Below, one piece after another: positions 38,195 to 45,976 of a stretch of DNA of 64,000 nt. The position numbers and the translations under genes were made by a program. The notes below the pieces were generated by a model. It had not been told where the DNA came from and did no database searches. It saw nothing but the letters and a program-made list of their open reading frames with translations. The DNA is from Muricoccus harenae. GTDB lineage: Bacteria > Pseudomonadota > Alphaproteobacteria > Acetobacterales > Acetobacteraceae. Position 1 is the stretch's first letter, and the number at the start of each line of letters is the position of its first letter. Location of the stretch: the NCBI RefSeq assembly GCF_009848505.1, contig NZ_WWDL01000007.1:1-64000 (forward strand), read 5' to 3'.

Positions 38195-40653
38195 GGCGCA
38201 TCGAACCCCCGCAGCCGCAGCGCATTGCCGACGACGAAGACGCTGGACAGCCCCATCGCCGCCGCCGCCAGCACCGGCGAGAGCAGCCCCACCACCGCCA
38301 CCGGGATCAGCACAACATTATAGGCGAAGGCCCAGAACAGGTTCTGGCGGATATTCGCCATCGTCGCCCGGCTGAGGGCGATGGCGGTGGGAATGCCGCG
38401 CGGGTCGCCGGACATCAGCACCACATCAGCGCTTTCGATCGCCACATCCGTGCCCGTGCCGATGGCGATGCCCACATCGGCGGCGGCCAGGGCCGGGGCG
38501 TCGTTGATGCCGTCGCCAACGAAGGCGAGGGCGCCTTCGCCGCGCAGGCGGCGCACCGCATCCACCTTGCCCTCCGGCAGCACCTCCGCCTCCACGGCCT
38601 CGATGCCGAGCGGGCGGGCGATGGCCTCGGCGGTGCGGCGGTTGTCGCCGCTCACCATGGCCAGGTGCAGCCCCATGCCGCGCAGCGCCTGCAGCGCCAG
38701 GGCGCTGGTCGGGCGCACCGGGTCGGCCACGGCGAGGATGGCGGCGAGCCGCCCGTCGATCGCGGCATATATCGGCGTGCGGCCCTGGTCCCCCAGCCGC
38801 GCTGCGGCCTCGGCGAAGGGCGCCACCTCCAGGCCGAGCGAGGCCATGAAGCGATCGGCGCCCACTTCCACGCGCCGTCCCTCCACCATGGCCCGCAACC
38901 CCATGCCCGGGATGGCCTGAAACCCTGAGGCCGCCGGCACGGACAGGCCGCGTTCGGTGGCGGCCGAGCGGATGGCCTCAGCCAGCGGATGCTCGCTGCC
39001 GGACTCGGCGGCGGCGATCAGGGGCAAGACGGTCGCTTCGTCGAAGCCGGGGGCGGGGATCAGGTCGGTCAGGGCGGGGCGGCCTTCGGTCAGCGTGCCG
39101 GTCTTGTCCATGACGACCGTCGTCACGTCCCGCAGCGCCTGCAGCGCGGCGCCGCGCCGGAACAGCACGCCCAACTCCGCGCCGCGCCCGGTGCCGACCA
39201 TCACGGCGACTGGCGTGGCCAGCCCCATGGCGCATGGGCAGGCAATGATGAGCACCGCCACCGTCGCCACCAGCGCATGGGGAAGATCGGGGCCGAAAGC
39301 CAGCCAGCCAAGGAAGGTAAGGGCGGCCACCCCGATCACCGCCGGCACGAACCAGCGCGTCACCCGATCCGCCAGCGCCTGGATCGGCAGCTTGCCGCCC
39401 TGCGCCTCCTCCACCAGCCGGGTGATGCGCGCGAGCACCGTGGCCGAGCCGACCGCGGTGGCGCGCAGGCGCAACGCGCCCTGGCCGTTCACCGTGCCGC
39501 CCACCACCGCATCGCCCGGCCCGCGTCGCATGGGGAGGGATTCGCCTGTGACCATGGATTCGTCGAGATGGCTCTCGCCTTCCAGCACCACGGCATCGGT
39601 GGGCACCCGCTCGCCGGGGCGGATGGTCATCACATCGCCGACGCGCAGCGCGGCGGCGGGAATTTCCACCTCGCGCCCGTCGCGCTCGACGCGGGCGGTA
39701 GGCGGCTGCAGGTCGAGCAGGCGGCGGATGGCCACCGAGGCCCGGCCACGCGAGCGTGCCTCCAGCCAGCGGCCGAGCAGCACCAGCGCCACGATCACCG
39801 CCGCGGCCTCGAAATACACATGCCGCTGCCCCTCCGGCACCAGCGCCGGGAAGAGCGTGACCACGGCCGAATAGACCCAGGCTGCCAGCGTCCCGAGGGC
39901 AACGAGGCTGTTCATCTCCGGCCCGCCGCGCAGCAGGGCCGGCCACCCGATGCGGTGAAAACGCCAGCCGGGGCCGAACAGTACGAGGGTGGCCAGGGCG
40001 AGTTGCGCCCAGCGCCAGACCGGCCCGTCCACGGCGTGATGCAGGGCGGGAAACAGGTGACCGCCCATCTCGATGAGGAAGAGCGGCGCCGCGAGGGCAA
40101 GGGCGACCAGCGTCTCGCGCCGCAGCCCCGCCTCCTCCCGGGCCTCTGGCGGACCGGCGTGATGGGCATGGGGATCGGCGGCATCGGCGCCGTGATGATG
40201 TTGGTGATGGGCATGCGGCTCCGGGGCGGGCTGGTAGCCGGCCTTGCGGATCGCGGATTCCAGGGCGGAGCGGTCCACCGCATCCGGGGCGTGGCGGATG
40301 GTGGCGCGATGCGTGGCCAGGTTCACCGAGGCGCCCGTCACCCCCGGCAGGGCGGTGAGGGCCCGCTCCACCCGCCCGGCGCAGGAGGCGCAACTCATTC
40401 CCTCCACACCAATTTCCGTTCTGGCCTCGGGCGAGGAATAGCCAGCCTTCGCCACGGCCTCGCGCAGAGCGGTGGGGTCGAGCGCTTCGCCCTCCACCGT
40501 CGCGCGGCGTGTCGCCAAATTCACGGCGGCATTCGTGACGCCCGGCACGGCGGCCAGGGCGCGCTCGACGCGGCCCGCGCAGCCGGCGCAGGTCATGCCT
40601 TCGACAGGCAGGGTGAGGCGGGTGGCTTCGGCAACGGTCCTGGGCAAGGTCAT
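38191..40653 (-). CDS. copA: Copper-exporting P1B-type ATPase CopA
   Basis: A Cu(I)-pumping ATPase of about 820 residues in the inner membrane. I start it at 40653, nine bases after GGAAGG; upstream in-frame ATGs would fall into the CueR operator. Two N-terminal HMA domains carry CAGC (Cys22/25) and CASC (Cys88/91). A His-rich stretch follows at 147-165 (HAHHQHHHGADAADPHAHH). The membrane CPC motif is Cys472-Pro-Cys474, the phosphorylated residue is Asp516 in DKTGTLT, and the hinge reads VGDGINDAPALA. The His-rich insert between the second HMA and the first membrane helix may be an extra metal-binding element. Confidence 0.96.
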   Translation of the reverse strand: MTLPRTVAEATRLTLPVEGMTCAGCAGRVERALAAVPGVTNAAVNLATRRATVEGEALDPTALREAVAKAGYSSPEARTEIGVEGMSCASCAGRVERALTALPGVTGASVNLATHRATIRHAPDAVDRSALESAIRKAGYQPAPEPHAHHQHHHGADAADPHAHHAGPPEAREEAGLRRETLVALALAAPLFLIEMGGHLFPALHHAVDGPVWRWAQLALATLVLFGPGWRFHRIGWPALLRGGPEMNSLVALGTLAAWVYSAVVTLFPALVPEGQRHVYFEAAAVIVALVLLGRWLEARSRGRASVAIRRLLDLQPPTARVERDGREVEIPAAALRVGDVMTIRPGERVPTDAVVLEGESHLDESMVTGESLPMRRGPGDAVVGGTVNGQGALRLRATAVGSATVLARITRLVEEAQGGKLPIQALADRVTRWFVPAVIGVAALTFLGWLAFGPDLPHALVATVAVLIIACPCAMGLATPVAVMVGTGRGAELGVLFRRGAALQALRDVTTVVMDKTGTLTEGRPALTDLIPAPGFDEATVLPLIAAAESGSEHPLAEAIRSAATERGLSVPAASGFQAIPGMGLRAMVEGRRVEVGADRFMASLGLEVAPFAEAAARLGDQGRTPIYAAIDGRLAAILAVADPVRPTSALALQALRGMGLHLAMVSGDNRRTAEAIARPLGIEAVEAEVLPEGKVDAVRRLRGEGALAFVGDGINDAPALAAADVGIAIGTGTDVAIESADVVLMSGDPRGIPTAIALSRATMANIRQNLFWAFAYNVVLIPVAVVGLLSPVLAAAAMGLSSVFVVGNALRLRGFDAP

Positions 40654-40687
40654 GGTCGTCATCCTTCCGTCGCCGGGACAGATGGGG

Positions 40688-40709
40688 CTTCCCATCATGG
40701 GAAGGTCAA
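40688..40709 (-). promoter_or_regulatory. CueR operator/promoter of copA
   Basis: On the minus strand TTGACC (-35, 40709-40704) overlaps the palindrome CTTCCCATGATGGGAAG (40704-40688; 8-bp arms around one base). This is the MerR-family arrangement, with the dyad sitting in an over-long spacer. It lies 35 bases before the copA start. The -10 element is weak (around CATCTG). Confidence 0.8.
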
Positions 40710-40715
40710 GACCCG

Positions 40716-41930
40716 CTAGGCGGCCTCCCGCAGGGAGGGTGCAAGGACGCTGCGATTCCGCCCCGCATGCTTGGCCGCGTAGAGGGCCTTGTCCGCCTCG
40801 GTGAAGAGAGCCCGGATATCCGGCCAGGTGTCATCGCTCGAGGCGACGCCGAGGCTGAGCGTGGCACCGATCCTCAACCCGTCCACTGTGCTCGCGGCGA
40901 ACTCAAAGGCGCCGCGCAGGCGCTCCGCCACCTCCATGCCGCGCTCGGCGGAGGCGTTTCGCAGCAGGCAGACGAATTCCTCGCCGCCCACGCGATAGAC
41001 GCTGTCGGACTCGGACCGGACCGATTCGGCGAGCTTGGCGGCCAGGCGGATCACCTGATCGCCGACATCATGGCCGAAGCGGTCATTCACCGACTTGAAG
41101 CGGTCGATGTCAAAGACGAGCAGGGTCAGCGGTCCTCCGCTGGTCTGGTCCCGGCTGCGCCGGCCATAGATCGGGCGGCTGACGCGGCCCATGGCCCGGG
41201 TAGCGGCCAGGCCAGCCTCCTGGTCATAGGCGCGGCGGTTGAGCAGGCCGGTGAGCGGGTCGCGGAGCGTGAGGCGTTCGCTTTCCAGCGTCTCACGCTC
41301 CCGCACGAGGATGATCAGCAGGGCCGCCGTCAGCAGCAACTGCGCGATCGCGAGAACATTGAAGGCTACCACGGCCCAGGCGGTGCTGGGCAGGCCACCC
41401 AGCGGCGTCGGGAGCAAGGCCGAAAGCGCGATCCGCAGCGCCGCCACCACCAGGAAGAACAGGAAGCTGGCGCGTAGCAAGGCGCGGGAGGGCAGGGCAT
41501 CCGAGCGCTCGCGCACCAGTTCCCGGGCGGATAGGCCGTTGAAGATCGCTGTCACCAGGGCGCGGCCCGCGGCGCTCGCTTCAGGCAGTTTCCAGGTTTC
41601 GCAGATAAAGACCGAGAACAGGAGCCAGGCAACCGGAAGGCCGATAGCCCATCCCACAACCGAGGACCGGCCCTGGAACCGCCGCACGACCTGCCAGCCG
41701 AAGCCATGGACGGCGAGGAGGAATGCACCGGCAAGCTGCAGCGCCCAGAGGCCGGGCAGCAGGCTGGGATCGGTCATCAGGGCCGCGGCGCAGGCGCCCG
41801 CGCCGAGGGGTAGGCTGCAGGTGAGAAGCCAGCGCCTCCGCCGGTCCGTGGCACCGACAATGACGAAGATCATGCCGACCAGCACGAGCAGCACGGCCGT
41901 ATAGGCCTGCAAGGGAACGTTTACTGGCAC
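40716..41930 (-). CDS. Membrane-bound diguanylate cyclase (GGDEF)
   Basis: A 404-residue protein if started at the GTG at 41930, which has AAAGGGGAG seven bases upstream and places the first membrane helix at the very N-terminus. The frame stays open to an ATG at 42077, but that part is low-complexity and would leave only 26 bases to the divergent gene. The N-terminal half has about six membrane helices. The C-terminal GGDEF domain (about residues 240-395) begins LTLRDPLTGLLNRRAYDQEA and has the active-site motif RVGGEEF with FDIDRFKSVNDRFGHDVGD, so it should make c-di-GMP. An insert of basic residues lies between the first two GGDEF blocks. Confidence 0.9.
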   Translation of the reverse strand: MPVNVPLQAYTAVLLVLVGMIFVIVGATDRRRRWLLTCSLPLGAGACAAALMTDPSLLPGLWALQLAGAFLLAVHGFGWQVVRRFQGRSSVVGWAIGLPVAWLLFSVFICETWKLPEASAAGRALVTAIFNGLSARELVRERSDALPSRALLRASFLFFLVVAALRIALSALLPTPLGGLPSTAWAVVAFNVLAIAQLLLTAALLIILVRERETLESERLTLRDPLTGLLNRRAYDQEAGLAATRAMGRVSRPIYGRRSRDQTSGGPLTLLVFDIDRFKSVNDRFGHDVGDQVIRLAAKLAESVRSESDSVYRVGGEEFVCLLRNASAERGMEVAERLRGAFEFAASTVDGLRIGATLSLGVASSDDTWPDIRALFTEADKALYAAKHAGRNRSVLAPSLREAA

Positions 41931-42103
41931 GGCGCCGCTCCCCTTTCTGGCAAGGCGCCGGACCAGCTTCGGGCGAAGGGGCGGGGCGGTCGGCGGATTC
42001 GCTGCCGATGGTTCTAACCCCTGGCCGATCTCACGCAAACGAGAGGTTTCGGATCCTGGCACCGGCGGTTCCGCCATGCGGCGATCCGCTCTAAGCCTGC
42101 CGC

Positions 42104-43195
42104 ATGTCCGCCCCCCTGGCCTTCACCCCGATTCCGGACGGCATCGTCTGCGTGCCGGATTACGAGCAGGCGGCGCGCGAGCGGATGGGCGAGAATGCCT
42201 GGGCCTATGTCGGCGGCGGGGCGGGGGACGAGCTGACGCTCCGGGAGAACCGGGCGGGGTTCGACCGGCTGCGGCTGAACGCGCGCGTGCTGGTGCCGAT
42301 GGGGGCGGCGCATACGCGGCTGCGGCTCCTCGGGCAGGATCTCGAACATCCCATCCTCGTGGCGCCCAGCGCCTTCCACCGGCTGGTCCATCCCGATGGG
42401 GAGGCGGCGACCATGCTCGGGGCTTCCGCCACGCGCTCCTGCATGGTGGTCAGTGCTCAGGCGAGCCTGCCGATCGAAGCCATCGCGGCCCAGGCGAGCG
42501 TGCGGCCCTGGTTCCAGCTCTATATCCAGCCGGATCGCGGCTTCACCCTTGCCCTGGTGCGCCGTGCCGAGGCGGCGGGTTATGTGGCGCTCGTGGTGAC
42601 GGTGGATGCGCCGATCAGCCTACGCAACCGCGAGCAGCGCGTCGGCTTCCGCCTGCCGCCCGGAGTCGAAGCCGTAAATCTGCGCGGCGCCGCGCAGCCC
42701 ACGGTGCCGGAGGGAGCGAGCGAAATTTTCGGCGCCGTCCAGGCCACCGCCGGATGGGAGGACATCGCCGCCCTTCGCGCCGCGACGCGCCTGCCGCTGC
42801 TGCTGAAGGGCATCATGGTGCCCGAGGATGCCGAGCGGGCCATCGCGGAGGGTGCCGACGGGATCATCGTCTCCAACCATGGCGGCCGCGTGCTGGACAC
42901 CCAGCCTGCCGCCATCGACGCGCTGCCCGCCATTGCGCGCCAGGTGGCGGGGCGCGTCCCGGTCCTGCTGGATGGCGGCATCCGGCGTGGCACCGATGTG
43001 CTGAAGGCGCGGGCGCTCGGCGCCCAGGCGGTGCTGGTCGGGCGACCTGTGCTGCATGGGCTGGCGGTGGCCGGCGCCATGGGTGTCGCCCATGTACTGA
43101 AGCTGCTGCGGACGGAGCTGGAGGCGGCCATGGTGCAGACCGGCTGTCCGACGCTGGATGCCATCGGGCCGCAGGTGATCTGGCGCGGGCCCTGA
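42104..43195 (+). CDS. FMN-dependent alpha-hydroxy acid oxidase
   Basis: A 363-residue TIM-barrel flavoenzyme of the glycolate/lactate oxidase family. FMN- and substrate-binding signatures are clear: WAYVGGGAGDELTLRENR, PILVAPSAFHRLVHPDGE, WFQLYIQPD, LLKGIMVPEDAERA, and the catalytic SNHGGRVLDTQPA with the active His, followed by VLLDGGIRRGTDVLKA. It would oxidise an L-2-hydroxy acid to the 2-oxo acid, with oxygen or a quinone as acceptor. A Phe (AFHRL) replaces the Met or Thr often seen near the N-terminal flavin loop. It is a single gene with a convergent HxlR regulator four bases downstream. Confidence 0.9.
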   Translation: MSAPLAFTPIPDGIVCVPDYEQAARERMGENAWAYVGGGAGDELTLRENRAGFDRLRLNARVLVPMGAAHTRLRLLGQDLEHPILVAPSAFHRLVHPDGEAATMLGASATRSCMVVSAQASLPIEAIAAQASVRPWFQLYIQPDRGFTLALVRRAEAAGYVALVVTVDAPISLRNREQRVGFRLPPGVEAVNLRGAAQPTVPEGASEIFGAVQATAGWEDIAALRAATRLPLLLKGIMVPEDAERAIAEGADGIIVSNHGGRVLDTQPAAIDALPAIARQVAGRVPVLLDGGIRRGTDVLKARALGAQAVLVGRPVLHGLAVAGAMGVAHVLKLLRTELEAAMVQTGCPTLDAIGPQVIWRGP

Positions 43196-43198
43196 CCG

Positions 43199-43903
43199 TC
43201 AGCGCTTGGGCATCTCAGCCTTGGGCGGCAGGGGAAAGAGGCTTGTGAACCAGCGCGCCAGCACGCGGTCCCCTTCGACCGTCAGGGCGCCGGCCGCTTC
43301 GAGCGACTCCAGCGCCTGGCCGCCATAGATGGCGGCGGCGATCACCCGCGGCTCACCGGAGAAGATGGCATCCGTCCCCTCGGGCGTGCCGGCGGCGATC
43401 TCGATACGCCCTTCCGCCAGCTGCGCCACGAAAAACTCCGCCCCGAGGCGGAAGCCGATCCGCGCCTCGATCCCCACGGCGCGCGACGGATCGAGCATGG
43501 TGCGGAGAGAGAGCAGGAGCGAGGCGGCGCTGAAGGGCAGGCTGGGATCGTGATGAGGGGAGCGCACCGCCCAGCGGCCCAGCGCCTGGAAGATCGGCTC
43601 GCTCTCCAGCCCCCATTCGGTCAGCTCATAGACCTGGGTCGAGGCGGGTGGCGGGAGCTTCCGCCGCACCAGCACGCCCGCGGCTTCCAGCCCCTCCAGC
43701 CGCTGCGTCAGGATATTCGCGCTGATGCCGGGCAGGCTGGCGCGCAGATCGCCGAAGCGTTTCGGGCCGAACATCAGTTCGCGCATCACCAGAAGCGACC
43801 AGCGCTCGCCCAGCAGGTCGAGGGCATGGGCGGCGCCGCAGGCATCCTCGTACCAGCGGCGGCGCTGGGCAGCAGATCCTTCAGTAATTTTTTCTAACCT
43901 CAT
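43199..43903 (-). CDS. HxlR-family regulator with C-terminal SCP2-like domain
   Basis: A 234-residue regulator. Residues about 15-110 form the HxlR winged helix, with the Cys in YEDACGAAHALDLLGERWSL, then RELMFGPKRFGDLRASLPGI, SANILTQRLEGLEAAGVLVR and the wing VYELTEWG. Residues about 130-225 resemble a SCP2/sterol-binding-like ligand domain (GAEFFVAQLAEGRIEIAAGT ... TDAIFSGEPRVIAAAIYGG). It faces away from the VOC genes at 43967 and probably regulates them. No Shine-Dalgarno is evident, and TTGCAT sits just before the start. Confidence 0.88.
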   Translation of the reverse strand: MRLEKITEGSAAQRRRWYEDACGAAHALDLLGERWSLLVMRELMFGPKRFGDLRASLPGISANILTQRLEGLEAAGVLVRRKLPPPASTQVYELTEWGLESEPIFQALGRWAVRSPHHDPSLPFSAASLLLSLRTMLDPSRAVGIEARIGFRLGAEFFVAQLAEGRIEIAAGTPEGTDAIFSGEPRVIAAAIYGGQALESLEAAGALTVEGDRVLARWFTSLFPLPPKAEMPKR

Positions 43904-43966
43904 CGTTGCATTTTATAACTACGTGAGGCATCCAGATCAAGCAGCCGCCAAGAAAGGGATGTCCCC
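43904..43966. promoter_or_regulatory. Divergent promoter region, HxlR/VOC, with TTGCAT motif
   Basis: A 63-base AT-rich spacer. TTGCATTTTATAA at 43906-43918 shares the TTGCAT half-site with the operator of the other HxlR gene at 33227. Any promoter for both genes must be packed into this space. Confidence 0.45.
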
Positions 43967-44389
43967 ATGAGTCGCATGATCTTCGTGAACCTGCCTGTGG
44001 CCGACCTGCCAAAGGCCGTGGCCTTCTATGAGGCCATCGGTGCGCAGAAGAACCCGCAATTCTCCGACGACACCGCCGCCTGCATGGTCTTCTCCGAGAC
44101 GATCCATGTGATGCTGCTGACGCACGACAAGTTCCGGCAGTTCACCCCGCGCCCGATCGCCGAAGCGCGCGCGGCGAGCGAGGTGCTGCTCTGTCTGTCT
44201 TCCGAAAGCCGCGAGGCGGTGGACGAGATGGTGGGGGCTGCGGCCGCTTCGGGCGGCATGGCCGATCCGGGCTTCAAGCAGGACCACGGCTTCATGTACG
44301 GCCGCAGCTTTGAGGACCCGGATGGCCATATCTGGGAGGTGATGTGGATGGACGTGCAGGCCATGCAGTCCTGCCCAGCCGCGGCCTGA
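43967..44389 (+). CDS. VOC family protein (glyoxalase-like)
   Basis: A 140-residue vicinal-oxygen-chelate protein with two beta-alpha-beta-beta-beta modules: MIFVNLPVADLPKAVAFYEA at the start and YGRSFEDPDGHIWEVMWMDV at the end, the latter being the common 'F.DPdGh.we' motif. The last Glu in HIWEVMW is a likely metal ligand; the first-module ligand is not obvious. It pairs with the VOC gene 10 bases downstream and the divergent HxlR gene, a common arrangement in alphaproteobacteria. The substrate is unknown. AAGGGAT precedes the ATG. Confidence 0.88.
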   Translation: MSRMIFVNLPVADLPKAVAFYEAIGAQKNPQFSDDTAACMVFSETIHVMLLTHDKFRQFTPRPIAEARAASEVLLCLSSESREAVDEMVGAAAASGGMADPGFKQDHGFMYGRSFEDPDGHIWEVMWMDVQAMQSCPAAA

Positions 44390-44399
44390 GGCGGCGGGC

Positions 44400-44879
44400 G
44401 TGTCGGGGATCGCCACCTGCCTCTGGATGGATGGGCGCGCGGAGGAGGCGGTGGCCTTCTATGTCGGCGCCTTCCGCCAAGCGGGCCGTGAGGCGGCGCC
44501 CGGTCCTGTCCTGCACCAGGGCGAGGTCGGGCCCGGAGCGCCGGGCAGCGTGCTGACGGCGACGGCCACGCTCGATGGCCATGTCGTGATCGCGCTGAAT
44601 GGCGGACCTCTCTTCCAGTTCACCCCGGCTATCTCGCTGACCATCACCTGCGAGACGCAGGCGGAGGTCGATCGCTTCTGGGATGCGCTTTCGGATGGTG
44701 GGCAGACCGGGCAATGCGGCTGGCTGACCGACCGCTTCGGCGTCTCCTGGCAGGTGGTGCCGAGGCGGCTGCCGGAGATGCTGATGGATGCCGATCCGGC
44801 CCGCGCCGGGCGCGTCATGCAGACAATGTTGGGCATGACGAAGCTGGAGATCGCGGAGCTGGAAGCGGCCTATGGTTGA
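44400..44879 (+). CDS. VOC family protein, PhnB/3-demethylubiquinone-like
   Basis: A 159-residue protein of the PhnB-like VOC group. It reads MSGIATCLWMDGRAEEAVAF, then FQFTPAISLTITCETQAEVD, then DRFWDALSDGGQTGQCGWLT, and DRFGVSWQVVPRRLPEMLMD, which are the hallmark blocks of this family (often named 3-demethylubiquinone-9 3-methyltransferase domain by homology only). It uses a GTG start 10 bases after the previous stop, so it is co-transcribed. No enzymatic activity is established for the group. Confidence 0.88.
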   Translation: MSGIATCLWMDGRAEEAVAFYVGAFRQAGREAAPGPVLHQGEVGPGAPGSVLTATATLDGHVVIALNGGPLFQFTPAISLTITCETQAEVDRFWDALSDGGQTGQCGWLTDRFGVSWQVVPRRLPEMLMDADPARAGRVMQTMLGMTKLEIAELEAAYG

Positions 44880-45023
44880 GCCACTGGCTGAGCCTGGGGC
44901 GGATGGACGGAAACGCCCCTCCGCCCCCCGGCTGCGGCCCGCCGCATTGACGTGCCCGCGCGGCCATTGCTGACTGCCGGCCGGCGGCCGCCCATCGGCC
45001 GGCCTGACGACCTGGGGCGTTCC

Positions 45024-45965
45024 GTGCGATCAGACAAAATCCGGCATGCGGCGCCGTATCTCAGCTTCAGCCGTTCCGAATGGGCCGCGCTGCGCGCCGC
45101 CACGCCGCTTACCCTCTCGGATGCCGAGCTGAACGAGCTGCGCGGGCTGAACGACCCGGTTTCGATCGCCGATGTGGCCGATATCTACCTGCCGCTGTCG
45201 CGGCTTCTGAACCTGCACGTCACGGCGGCGCGCCAGGTGGAGGCGGTGGTGGAGAGCGCTTTCCTCGGGCGGCCGCGTGCGCCGGCACCTTATATTATAG
45301 CGGTCGCCGGCAGCGTGGCGGTGGGCAAGAGCACCTTCGCGCGGCTGCTGCGCACCGTGCTCTCCCGCTGGCCGGACCATCCGCGGGTGGACCTCGTCAC
45401 CACCGACGGCTTCCTGCTTCCAACGAAGGTGCTGACCGAGCGTGGGCTGATGCAGCGCAAGGGCTATCCGGAGAGCTACGACCTCAAGCGGATGCTGGCC
45501 TTCCTGAACGGGATCAAGGCCGGGGAGCCGCAGCTGCGGCTGCCGGTCTATTCGCATGAGGCCTATGACATCCTGCCCGACAAGTTCCAGGTGGTCGAAA
45601 GCCCGGACATCCTGATCTTCGAGGGGCTGAACGTGCTGCAGACGGTGTCTCAGGCCGCCGTCGTCGCCTCGGACTTCTTCGATTTCTCGATCTATATCGA
45701 TGCCGAGCAGTCGGCGATCGAGTCCTGGTACACGGAGCGGTTCCTCCTGCTCCAGCGCACCGCCTTCCAACGGCCGACCTCCTATTTCCACCACCTGCGC
45801 GGGCTGAACCCGGAGCAGGCGGCGGATATGGCGCGGCAGATCTGGCAGCAGACCAACCTGCCGAACCTGGTCGAGAACATCCAGCCGACGCGCGAGCGGG
45901 CGCGGCTGATCGTACGCAAGGGGCGGAGCCATGCGGTTGAGGAGTTGTGGCTTCGCCGCCGGTGA
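45024..45965 (+). CDS. coaA: Pantothenate kinase, type I
   Basis: CoaA phosphorylates pantothenate, the first committed step of CoA synthesis. The GTG at 45024 is preferred because it gives 313 residues, close to E. coli CoaA (316), and places PYLSFSRSEWAALR right after a short leader; a GTG at 44952 would add 24 unrelated residues. Motifs present are EVADIYLPLSRLL-like text (VADIYLPLSRLL), the P-loop VAGSVAVGKST, the LVTTDGFLLPTKVL block, YPESYDLKRML, DILIFEGLNVLQ and NIQPTRERARLI. Confidence 0.95.
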   Translation: MRSDKIRHAAPYLSFSRSEWAALRAATPLTLSDAELNELRGLNDPVSIADVADIYLPLSRLLNLHVTAARQVEAVVESAFLGRPRAPAPYIIAVAGSVAVGKSTFARLLRTVLSRWPDHPRVDLVTTDGFLLPTKVLTERGLMQRKGYPESYDLKRMLAFLNGIKAGEPQLRLPVYSHEAYDILPDKFQVVESPDILIFEGLNVLQTVSQAAVVASDFFDFSIYIDAEQSAIESWYTERFLLLQRTAFQRPTSYFHHLRGLNPEQAADMARQIWQQTNLPNLVENIQPTRERARLIVRKGRSHAVEELWLRRR

Positions 45966-45976
45966 CGCGCTGATCC

